A DNA stretch of 7,375 nucleotides from Candidatus Kaiserbacteria bacterium (GTDB lineage: Bacteria > Patescibacteriota > Minisyncoccia > Phycocordibacterales > UBA918). The translations under genes and the position numbers were made by a program. Shown in pieces: positions 1 through 4,890 of this stretch. The stretch covers positions 1 through 7,375 of the forward strand of contig SKHJ01000038.1 in the NCBI GenBank assembly GCA_007116965.1. Reading direction: 5' to 3'. The notes beneath the pieces were generated by a model. That model saw only the letters and a program-made list of their open reading frames with translations. It was not told the DNA's origin and searched no databases. Every line of letters starts with the position of its first letter. Positions within the stretch are counted from its first letter, which is position 1.

Positions 1-207
1 AGCTGGTGTTCTGATGTCTATCAATATTCGCTCCGGTGTTGTGCGAATGTTGTCTGCAAACTCAATAGCTGATACTGATGACAGCATGACAATTGAAATA
101 CCAGCATTTTGGTTCGATAGATATGTACCAGATAATATGACTATAGCCAGTACCACGACAGCAATAAGTATAAATAGCAAATTATTCGCAGACATAGTTT
201 TAGTCAT
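1..207 (-). CDS. Membrane-anchored rhodanese-like domain protein, N-terminal part (cut by left edge)
   Basis: Seen: an open frame of 69 codons from ATG at 207-205 to base 1 with no stop, so the C-terminus lies outside the window. Residues 9-30 (NNLLFILIAVVVLAIVILSG onward) form one hydrophobic helix preceded by a lysine. After a short linker come VSAIEFADNI and ILIDIRTPA. The latter matches the start of rhodanese domains, where strand plus LIDVRTPxE precedes the later catalytic-cysteine loop. That loop is outside the window, so activity cannot be judged. Family members carry sulfur on the cysteine or act as inactive modules; here the domain would be exported and tethered. The ATG overlaps the end of the upstream gene by 8 bases with no clear Shine-Dalgarno site, which suggests coupled translation in the same operon. 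An alternative ATG is at 195. Family call is good; function open. Confidence 0.72.
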   Translation of the reverse strand, partial: MTKTMSANNLLFILIAVVVLAIVILSGTYLSNQNAGISIVMLSSVSAIEFADNIRTTPERILIDIRTPA

Positions 208-811
208 TTTCAAGTAAGACAGGTAGACTCAGTTGTAAGGTGCTAACAAGCTGGGCCATATCACGTCGCTGGTCATCATCCTCATTCACCCATTCAGCAC
301 TGATGTGGAATATAAAACCCTCATGGGCAAAAATAATATTATCTGAGAGATATAGACCATCTGCTAAAAATTCTATTCCGGCGATACCTTGTACTGTACG
401 CTCACTGATATCGTCACGAATAGAGAAGCCTGCTAAAAGATCATGAGCAGCACTACCAGTTAACTCTGACTGTACACTACGCGGGTCTTTGTAAACAGCT
501 ACCCGAATAGCGGGTGGCCATTCACCAGCAACAATGCCTGAACGTACCGCAGCGTACTCGGTAGCTGGGTACATTACGAATGTCTCAAGTAGCGTCGTTA
601 CTTCACCAGCCAGGGGTGGTTCTACCATAAACTCGTATGACGTTGGATAAGAAAAAGCGATACCATACTGTGGGTAGGAGCGCACCATCCAGGCTGGGCC
701 AGATGTTTGCGTTTCGTTGGTCTCAGTAACTGAAACAACATACCAATACACTATTATCGCACCACCAAGTAACAGTAGCACTAGAGCTAAACCGTAAAGA
801 GACTTCTTCAT
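200..811 (-). CDS. Single-pass membrane-anchored protein of unknown function, possibly PsbP-like fold
   Basis: Seen: 203 residues starting MKKSLYGLALVLLLLGG, with a hydrophobic segment at about residues 5-28 and a positive N-terminus, so the remainder probably faces outward. The ectodomain begins with YPQYGIAFSYPTSYEF and ends with a helix containing MAQLVSTLQL. The order 'Y..GIAFSYP', alternating strands, closing helix with 'ST L' resembles PsbP/DUF1795-type small domains often found as lipoproteins or anchored proteins; this is a fold-level impression, not a secure assignment. It contains no cysteine and no recognisable catalytic motif. It lies 30 bases after the hydrolase gene and overlaps the rhodanese-like gene by 8 bases, so it is probably co-transcribed. 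There is no Shine-Dalgarno site; TATAGT lies 8 bases before the ATG. The gene is very likely real, the function unknown. Confidence 0.75.
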   Translation of the reverse strand: MKKSLYGLALVLLLLGGAIIVYWYVVSVTETNETQTSGPAWMVRSYPQYGIAFSYPTSYEFMVEPPLAGEVTTLLETFVMYPATEYAAVRSGIVAGEWPPAIRVAVYKDPRSVQSELTGSAAHDLLAGFSIRDDISERTVQGIAGIEFLADGLYLSDNIIFAHEGFIFHISAEWVNEDDDQRRDMAQLVSTLQLSLPVLLEND

Positions 812-819
812 ATCAACAC

Positions 820-830
820 ACTATACTATA
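820..830 (-). promoter_or_regulatory. Possible -10 element just upstream of the anchored unknown protein
   Basis: Read on the minus strand, two overlapping TATAGT hexamers (830-825 and 825-820) precede the ATG at 811 by 8 bases (from the second copy). A transcript would start at or next to the ATG, and no Shine-Dalgarno site lies between. No convincing -35 is seen at 16-18 bases. It could be an internal promoter giving a leaderless transcript, or chance AT richness inside an operon. Confidence 0.3.
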
Positions 831-841
831 TTTTTAGTTGC

Positions 842-1504
842 TCACGAATACATGTCAGCAATCAAACTTTGTGTAAACCGTACAGCATCTAGGTGTGGTC
901 GGTGGCCAAAGTTTCTGTACGTTGCTAATGCGACCGACGCGTCAGCTGCAATGTATAGCTCGGCTGTGAGCTCAACTCGTGAAAATGGTATAAACGGATC
1001 ATTGTCGTCGCAACCAAGATAAACTGGAGTTCGCTCTAAGGTGCCTGACACCGGCTCACTCGCTTCGTAGTCGTTCCCAATAACGCCACCACTCATCAAG
1101 ATAAGGCCTGCTAATCGACGCGGATGACGCCTACAATACTCAGCGGCTAAACATGCTCCTTGCGAAAAACCAAGCAAGAAGATCTGGCTATTTGATAATT
1201 CTGTTTCATACTGGACATAGTCAATCACTGCGGCCACTCGCTCTAGGGCAGAATCTAGGTAAGGTTGGTTCAATGTCGTTGATTGCAAAAATCGTTGGGG
1301 ATACCATGTATCGTCTGCTGCTTGCGGCGCATATAATGACACTCCTAAAAAATTATCCTTCGCCCACTCCAACATTCGTTTGGCACCACCACCGCGACCG
1401 TGCAGTAAGACAAGTGCGGCTTGGGCAGCTGAGTCGATCTCGCACCAAAGAGGTTCTCGGCTATGCCATGGATCTGCAGCTGTTAAGTATTTACTAATTG
1501 GCAT
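842..1504 (-). CDS. Alpha/beta hydrolase, phospholipase/carboxylesterase family (MhqD-like)
   Basis: Seen: 220 residues, the usual length for this family. LVLLHGRGG at about 31-39 is the oxyanion-hole segment. GFSQG at 112-116 is the nucleophile elbow with Ser114. DNDPFIP places the acid at Asp169, and NFGHRPH places the catalytic His at 201. There is no signal peptide, so it is cytoplasmic. Known of the family: serine esterases on small carboxylic esters or thioester-like substrates; Bacillus subtilis MhqD belongs here and is encoded beside the dioxygenase MhqO in a hydroquinone-resistance operon. Inferred: because this gene starts only 3 bases after the stop of an MhqO-like dioxygenase, it probably processes ring-cleavage or conjugated products. 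No Shine-Dalgarno site precedes ATG 1504, so translation is probably coupled to the gene before it. The true substrate is unknown. Confidence 0.88.
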   Translation of the reverse strand: MPISKYLTAADPWHSREPLWCEIDSAAQAALVLLHGRGGGAKRMLEWAKDNFLGVSLYAPQAADDTWYPQRFLQSTTLNQPYLDSALERVAAVIDYVQYETELSNSQIFLLGFSQGACLAAEYCRRHPRRLAGLILMSGGVIGNDYEASEPVSGTLERTPVYLGCDDNDPFIPFSRVELTAELYIAADASVALATYRNFGHRPHLDAVRFTQSLIADMYS

Positions 1505-1507
1505 ATA

Positions 1508-2443
1508 TTACGGTACAGAGATTGGTGGTAATGATGCGGTAATTTGTTCCCGTATAGATTCAAACTGTGGCGGCAGAACCAACCGCTGTCCTAGAGAGGC
1601 TGCGTCTTCATTAACAGTAAAACCGGGTTTGTCAGTAGCAATCTCAATAAGAATGCCGGCTAGTGTCATAAAATACGTGCAGTGGAAGTATAATCTATCA
1701 ACCAGACCAGTGGGCTGTAATCCGATGGCTAACGCTCGACTTCGTAATTCTTTACGATGATCATCATCGAATGCACGAAAGGCAATATGGTGCACTGAAC
1801 CCACACCCGGCTGTGCTAATGAAGTATGTGGTTGCTCGACCACATCAACGACTGTTTCGGCTTCAGCTAGGTTGCTGTATCGAACAATACCATCAGTCGT
1901 AGCTGTACGCTGCATACCAAAGACCTCTGTAAGCACTGGTTCAATGGTAGCAAGTCGCTGTACGGTCATCAGAACACCATAAAAGCCGCGTAGATGGTGT
2001 TTAGCAGGTACGGGCGCTGAATCCCATAGCTCTAAATGTGTTGGCGGCCTCTCACAGACGACCAAAGTAATCATATGACCATCTGGATCTGTGAGTAATA
2101 TTGTCGGAACAGAAAAAAGTGTATTTTCTGTCACCTTTATCCCTTGTTCGGATAGATGTGTGGACCAAAATTCGTATGAATTTGGTGATATTCGATAGTA
2201 CGTACTTGATACTTCTCCAACACCAGGTACTCGGGAGGGCAAGTTTGACCAACAAAAATAAGTCATAGCCGTACCCGGCGAGCCCAGATAATCACCATAA
2301 TACAAATGATAGGCACTCGGATCATCAAAATTAACCGTGCGTTTGACAAAGCGCTGTCCCAATACCCTAGTAAAAAAATCAACGTTGCGCTGCGGGTCGC
2401 TCGTTACTGCAGTGATATGATGTAAACCAGGTGAACCGATCAT
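1508..2443 (-). CDS. VOC-family ring-cleaving dioxygenase (MhqO-like)
   Basis: Seen: 311 residues with two vicinal-oxygen-chelate modules. The first starts GLHHITAV (His8/His9) and continues with VKRTVNFDDP and YHLYYGD, which are hallmark strings of MhqO-type proteins. The second has RGFYGVLMTV at about 152-161, GSVHHIAFRA with His218/219, and ILIEIATDKPGF with Glu267. The likely metal ligands are a His from each HH pair plus Glu267, giving the 2-His-1-carboxylate site of extradiol enzymes. Known: MhqO-type proteins take part in hydroquinone and catechol resistance by opening the ring with O2 and Fe(II). Length matches the family. It leads a tight run with the hydrolase gene 3 bases downstream. 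Its start is supported by the family N-terminus; AGAGG lies 4-5 bases before the ATG and TAGAGT 9 bases before. Exact substrate is inferred only. Confidence 0.9.
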   Translation of the reverse strand: MIGSPGLHHITAVTSDPQRNVDFFTRVLGQRFVKRTVNFDDPSAYHLYYGDYLGSPGTAMTYFCWSNLPSRVPGVGEVSSTYYRISPNSYEFWSTHLSEQGIKVTENTLFSVPTILLTDPDGHMITLVVCERPPTHLELWDSAPVPAKHHLRGFYGVLMTVQRLATIEPVLTEVFGMQRTATTDGIVRYSNLAEAETVVDVVEQPHTSLAQPGVGSVHHIAFRAFDDDHRKELRSRALAIGLQPTGLVDRLYFHCTYFMTLAGILIEIATDKPGFTVNEDAASLGQRLVLPPQFESIREQITASLPPISVP

Positions 2444-2446
2444 TTA

Positions 2447-2480
2447 GCCTCTACTCTACCATCTCAAGACCTATAGAGGC
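2447..2480 (-). promoter_or_regulatory. Inverted repeat that could hide the ribosome-binding region of the dioxygenase gene
   Basis: GCCTCTA at 2447-2453 and TAGAGGC at 2474-2480 are perfect 7-base inverted arms with 20 bases between. On the minus-strand mRNA the downstream arm contains AGAGG, the only Shine-Dalgarno-like string before ATG 2443. Folding would therefore sequester it. The long loop makes the hairpin modest in stability. It only matters if transcription begins upstream of 2480. Confidence 0.3.
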
Positions 2481-2498
2481 CAGTCCTTACAGGGAAAA

Positions 2499-2542
2499 TT
2501 GATTCTGATTATTATAGACCGAATCATAACGTGTTGATTCTG
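2499..2542. promoter_or_regulatory. Candidate operator: repeated GATTC half-sites around a TATAAT element
   Basis: TTGATTCTG occurs twice in direct orientation, at 2499-2507 and 2534-2542, and GAATCA at 2521-2526 is an inverted copy. The segment 2521-2540 is an imperfect palindrome with perfect 6-base outer arms (GAATCA/TGATTC). Between the sites, ATTATA at 2511-2516 reads TATAAT on the minus strand, a possible -10 for the dioxygenase operon with a leader near 60 bases. The -35 position is poor and overlaps a half-site, as in regulated promoters. The regulator is not in the window. Confidence 0.35.
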
Positions 2543-2547
2543 TATAG

Positions 2548-2763
2548 TTAGAGAATCCCTTGTGAGAGTAAGACCAATAACAGCGATAGGACGAAATAGA
2601 GTATGGCCCAGCCTTTGGCTGGCGGAAAATATTTTGCCATCACACCAACGTGATGGACAAACCAGCGCTCACCGAAAAATGCGACCCACAACGCTCCGAT
2701 ACTATCTATTAGGAAAAGGATGAAGAGTATATCTAACCAACGTAACTCCAATTCAAAGATCAT
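2548..2763 (-). CDS. Small two-helix membrane protein, function unknown
   Basis: Seen: 71 residues with two hydrophobic spans, about residues 8-30 (LDILFILFLIDSIGALWVAFF) and 51-70 (WAILYFVLSLLLVLLSQGIL). They are joined by a polar loop with GERWFVHHVG and KYFPPAKG. The histidine pair and basic loop residues are the only distinctive features; no family is recognised. It begins 18 bases after the SDR stop codon on the same strand and ends 104 bases before the dioxygenase start, so it is probably co-transcribed with the SDR. No Shine-Dalgarno site is visible before the ATG. The well-formed two-helix pattern argues for a real gene despite its size. Confidence 0.65.
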   Translation of the reverse strand: MIFELELRWLDILFILFLIDSIGALWVAFFGERWFVHHVGVMAKYFPPAKGWAILYFVLSLLLVLLSQGIL

Positions 2764-2781
2764 GACTTGCGTTAAATTAGC

Positions 2782-3516
2782 TTAGGCCTTGGCAGTCCAG
2801 CCACCGTCAACGGTGATAACTTGGCCAGTGACATACTGCCCCGCTGGCGAGGCTAGATAGCGGACGGCACCAGCGATATCGGTTGGTTGACCTTTTCGAC
2901 CCATTGGTACTCCAGCCAAGAATTGTTTCGTTACCTCATCATCAGCTGTCTCACCAGCACCGGGAGTAGCTATAGCACCTGGCGCTACTGCATTGACAGT
3001 AATACCGCGGTCCGCTAGCTCGACCGCCAGGGCCCGAGTAAATCCATCAACGGCTGCCTTAGAGGCGCAGTAGTGGACAAGCCCAGGTATACCTTGCTGT
3101 GCCGCAATAGATGAGATAGTAATAATTCGTCCTCCTTCCGACATGCAACACAGTGCCTCCTGGGTGCAATGATAGACACCGGTAACATTCACCGCCAACA
3201 CCCGCTCCCATTGTTTATGTGGTAGTTCTTCAAAAGCGATAAAAGGAAAAATCCCGGCATTATTGACCAGTATTTCAACTGGTCCATATACGCTTGACGT
3301 GGCGAACATCGCCTTAACCTGTTCACGATCAGCCACATCACCCGTTGTCGCTACAGCCTGACCGCCAGCTGCAACTATCTCTTCTACTACCTGCTCGGCT
3401 GTAGCCAACTGAATGTCAGCTACTACCACCCGACAACCTGCCGCAGCCAGCTCTAGGGCGATGCCACGCCCGATACCCTGACCAGCGCCGGTCACTAATG
3501 CTACTTTATTTTCCAT
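2782..3516 (-). CDS. Short-chain dehydrogenase/reductase (SDR), FabG-like
   Basis: Seen: 244 residues, the classical SDR length. TGAGQGIG at 9-16 is the dinucleotide-binding turn. VVVADIQ places Asp34 at the end of the second strand, which in the family favours NAD(H) over NADP(H). NNAG lies at 85-88 and the active-site Asn is probably Asn110. The catalytic set is Ser136 (ISSIAA), Tyr149 and Lys153 (YCASK), and the C-terminus has GQVITVDGGW. All catalytic residues are present, so it should oxidise or reduce a hydroxyl/carbonyl substrate in the cytoplasm. The substrate cannot be read from sequence: FabG-type ketoacyl reductases, glucose dehydrogenases and other alcohol dehydrogenases all look like this. 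It lies 86 bases after the eight-cysteine protein and 18 bases before the small membrane protein. A link with the dioxygenase operon is possible but unproven. Confidence 0.93.
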   Translation of the reverse strand: MENKVALVTGAGQGIGRGIALELAAAGCRVVVADIQLATAEQVVEEIVAAGGQAVATTGDVADREQVKAMFATSSVYGPVEILVNNAGIFPFIAFEELPHKQWERVLAVNVTGVYHCTQEALCCMSEGGRIITISSIAAQQGIPGLVHYCASKAAVDGFTRALAVELADRGITVNAVAPGAIATPGAGETADDEVTKQFLAGVPMGRKGQPTDIAGAVRYLASPAGQYVTGQVITVDGGWTAKA

Positions 3517-3527
3517 AAAAATTAAGA

Positions 3528-3551
3528 GCTAGACTAGTAATTACCACTAGC
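3528..3551. repeat. Short inverted repeat upstream of the SDR gene
   Basis: GCTAG at 3528-3532 and CTAGC at 3547-3551 flank a 14-base interior with the self-complementary GTAATTAC. It lies 12 bases before the SDR start codon. It has no following T-run, so it is a weak terminator candidate for the upstream gene and more plausibly a small operator, or chance. Confidence 0.2.
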
Positions 3552-3602
3552 ATACCAGGTGGCAGGTGTGGTCGTCGGTCTATATGTTGAAATCTCTCTT
3601 TC

Positions 3603-4340
3603 CTAATACTCGCTAGGGGTACCAGCAGTTGCCAAACAGGCTACTAATTGATCGGTCATGGTCCAGCCGCACTCCCTATCTGCCTGTCGCTCACAGACAG
3701 CCGTCTGATAGCAGGCGTACTCTTCTCGCCATTCGCACGTTGTCATGACCTCAAGGATGCGGCGGTCGCCACACAACTGTCTGCTGCATCCACCAGTAAA
3801 GCACGCCTGGTCGGTTACCTCGGCATCACCGTCATTAACCTGTCCGGGTGATGGCTCGACTTCATCAGAGGGAGTTACTCCTGGAGTAACTGCGCTCACT
3901 AGCCATTGACCATCATCGTTCTGACGTAGCGTAATGTCTCGTGCGGTAGGTCCACCAGAGTAGTATAGAGCAATAGTAACAATCGTCTCGTCTGGTATTT
4001 CTATCATATCGATGACAGCAGTGCCTAGATCCGGTACGTCTTGAACACCAAGCAACAGCGCAAGATCACGTCCAGCCTGTTCCTCGTCAATCGTCGCGCG
4101 TAACTCGGGCGAGAGAAATTCTAGAGCGCGCTGTAACGCAGTTTGGTCAGTTACTGGCGGCGCGGTTAATAAGACTGACTCGACAAAGCTACGGGCGGTC
4201 TCTTCCGCGCTTAGTTCAACGAGCACAGAGCCATTCGTTACTGACGACGTCACAGCAGGTTGCGTCTCAAGATAAAGCCAAGCTCCAAATACTGCAAATA
4301 ACAACCCAGCAGCGATAAGTAATTTTGTATTGGCACTCAT
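3603..4340 (-). CDS. Membrane-anchored protein with C-terminal eight-cysteine-cluster domain
   Basis: Seen: 245 residues. A hydrophobic helix at about 7-24 (LLIAAGLLFAVFGAWLYL) anchors the protein. Residues about 43-155 form an alpha/beta region (AEETARSFVESVLL..., LEFLSPELRATI, WLVSAVTP) that resembles NTF2-like or DUF4878-type ectodomains; that is an impression only. After an acidic, proline-rich linker, the C-terminus holds exactly eight cysteines at about 180, 185, 190, 202, 210, 216, 224 and 235. The context CFTGGCS, CEWREEYAC and CERQADRECGW matches what I know as the eight-cysteine-cluster domain of myxobacteria and other environmental bacteria; its function is unknown. Four disulfides outside the membrane are likely. 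No Shine-Dalgarno site; TATACT lies 8 bases before the ATG. It is transcribed divergently from the small secreted-protein gene. Confidence 0.82.
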   Translation of the reverse strand: MSANTKLLIAAGLLFAVFGAWLYLETQPAVTSSVTNGSVLVELSAEETARSFVESVLLTAPPVTDQTALQRALEFLSPELRATIDEEQAGRDLALLLGVQDVPDLGTAVIDMIEIPDETIVTIALYYSGGPTARDITLRQNDDGQWLVSAVTPGVTPSDEVEPSPGQVNDGDAEVTDQACFTGGCSRQLCGDRRILEVMTTCEWREEYACYQTAVCERQADRECGWTMTDQLVACLATAGTPSEY

Positions 4341-4348
4341 ATATCTTC

Positions 4349-4357
4349 AGTATACCA
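4349..4357 (-). promoter_or_regulatory. Possible extended -10 for the eight-cysteine protein
   Basis: On the minus strand TGG-TATACT (TATACT at 4354-4349) precedes ATG 4340 by 8 bases. TG one base upstream of the hexamer is the extended -10 arrangement, which can work without a good -35, and none is obvious here. Transcription would begin next to the start codon, giving a leaderless mRNA. Confidence 0.4.
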
Positions 4358-4378
4358 AACGGACTCGCATAGGGCGGT

Positions 4379-4395
4379 ACCTTTACAGTAAAGGT
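4379..4395. promoter_or_regulatory. Perfect 17-bp palindrome, likely operator
   Basis: ACCTTTAC-A-GTAAAGGT has perfect 8-base arms around one central base. It ends one base before the -35 hexamer of the plus-strand promoter and lies 25 bases upstream of the divergent minus-strand -10. The single-base centre disfavours an RNA hairpin of full length and fits a dimeric repressor or activator site. The binding protein is not identifiable. Confidence 0.5.
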
Positions 4396-4396
4396 C

Positions 4397-4424
4397 TTGA
4401 TTTTTTCAGAAAAATGTGTATAAT
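4397..4424 (+). promoter_or_regulatory. Sigma70-like promoter of the secreted four-cysteine protein
   Basis: TTGATT (4397-4402) and TATAAT (4419-4424) are separated by 16 bases. The -10 is a perfect consensus and the -35 matches at the first four positions. The expected start near 4431 gives a leader of about 19 bases that contains the Shine-Dalgarno site. Confidence 0.7.
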
Positions 4425-4438
4425 ATTAAAGTCAAAAT

Positions 4439-4444
4439 GGAGGT
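4439..4444 (+). promoter_or_regulatory. Canonical Shine-Dalgarno site deciding the start at 4450
   Basis: GGAGGT lies 5 bases before ATG 4450. It selects this start over longer in-frame extensions back to 4330, which would run through the promoter. It is the only canonical site in the window; the other complete genes lack one. Confidence 0.85.
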
Positions 4445-4449
4445 TGACA

Positions 4450-4791
4450 ATGACAAGGTTCTTTCTGCACTCTTTTGTGGCTGTCGCGCTGACGGTCCCC
4501 GTCGACGCAATGGCGGCCGAACCCGATCCTGTCGACTGGGGCGAATCTATCGCCATTTCGGCTGGCGAGCTGGAACCTATTTGCGGTACAACGGCCGTAA
4601 AGAATGATATCGGACTCGCGAATCTGTGCGAGATTATGTCGCATTCGATAAAGGCCTGTGAAGGTCTCGGTCGGGAATACGGTTACGGTCCCGTGTGTGA
4701 AGCCGCTGATCGCGTGCGCATGAATTTCTGGCGTGCCTTGGAAAGGGTCTCGGATGCGATAAGCGAATCAATCGGTGTAAACGTCGACTGA
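4450..4791 (+). CDS. Secreted small four-cysteine protein, function unknown
   Basis: Seen: 113 residues. MTRFFLHSFVAVALTVPVDAMA is a classical signal peptide with a likely cleavage after AMA at residue 22, leaving about 91 mature residues. Cysteines lie at 45, 60, 70 and 83, enough for two disulfides. The C-terminal third (RVRMNFWRALERVSDAISESI) looks like an amphipathic helix, and the cysteine region also looks mostly helical. No family is recognised. The start is fixed by a strong Shine-Dalgarno site, and the gene has its own promoter and intrinsic terminator, so it is a single-gene transcript. Codons are richer in G/C at third positions (GTC, GAC, GGC, TCG) than in the adjacent genes, which may reflect recent acquisition or high expression. 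Whether the product is an effector, inhibitor or envelope protein cannot be read from sequence. Confidence 0.8.
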   Translation: MTRFFLHSFVAVALTVPVDAMAAEPDPVDWGESIAISAGELEPICGTTAVKNDIGLANLCEIMSHSIKACEGLGREYGYGPVCEAADRVRMNFWRALERVSDAISESIGVNVD

Positions 4792-4810
4792 TCATGATTG
4801 GTACGAACGC

Positions 4811-4843
4811 GGGGCCTAGCAACATGCTGGGCCCCTTCCTTTT
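4811..4843 (+). terminator. Intrinsic terminator of the secreted-protein gene
   Basis: GGGGCCTAGC (4811-4820), loop AACAT, and GCTGGGCCCC (4826-4835) form a 10-bp stem with one G-U pair, followed by TTCCTTTT. It begins 19 bases after the stop codon and insulates the downstream transpeptidase gene. Confidence 0.88.
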
Positions 4844-4878
4844 CCCATACCTGAACTCGCAACTGAGCGATTGTGACG

Positions 4879-4884
4879 TACACT
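4879..4884 (+). promoter_or_regulatory. Possible -10 for the L,D-transpeptidase
   Basis: TACACT lies 6 bases before ATG 4891, placing transcription initiation at or beside the ATG. No good -35 is seen 16-18 bases upstream. It lies after the terminator of the previous gene, so the transpeptidase needs a promoter in this short stretch. Confidence 0.4.
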
Positions 4885-4890
4885 AGTGGT

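Noticed and set aside
14..217. Plus-strand reading frame of 67 codons at the left edge
   Set aside because: It lies antisense to the rhodanese-like gene, which has a transmembrane helix and a recognisable LIDIRTP motif; the plus-strand product has no feature or start signal.
1153..1760. Plus-strand reading frames across the hydrolase/dioxygenase junction
   Set aside because: Antisense to two conserved enzymes with intact catalytic residues; no start signals or domain-like content.
3555..3575. AGGT-rich near-repeat (ccaggtggcaggtgtgg)
   Set aside because: Only 4-5 base units, irregular spacing, no dyad; no different from chance in a short gap.
4379..4410. Palindrome plus T-run read as a plus-strand terminator
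   Set aside because: No plus-strand gene lies upstream, and the T-run (4401-4406) overlaps the -35 and spacer of a good promoter. A 6-bp stem with a 5-base loop is possible, but an operator fits better.
4330..4449. Longer start for the secreted four-cysteine protein
   Set aside because: The extension runs through the palindrome and promoter and would bury the signal peptide; GGAGGT before ATG 4450 decides the start.
4873..4890. GTG 4873 as transpeptidase start
   Set aside because: Adds six polar residues before the membrane segment and has no Shine-Dalgarno site; the -10-like TACACT lies inside the extension, so ATG 4891 fits better.
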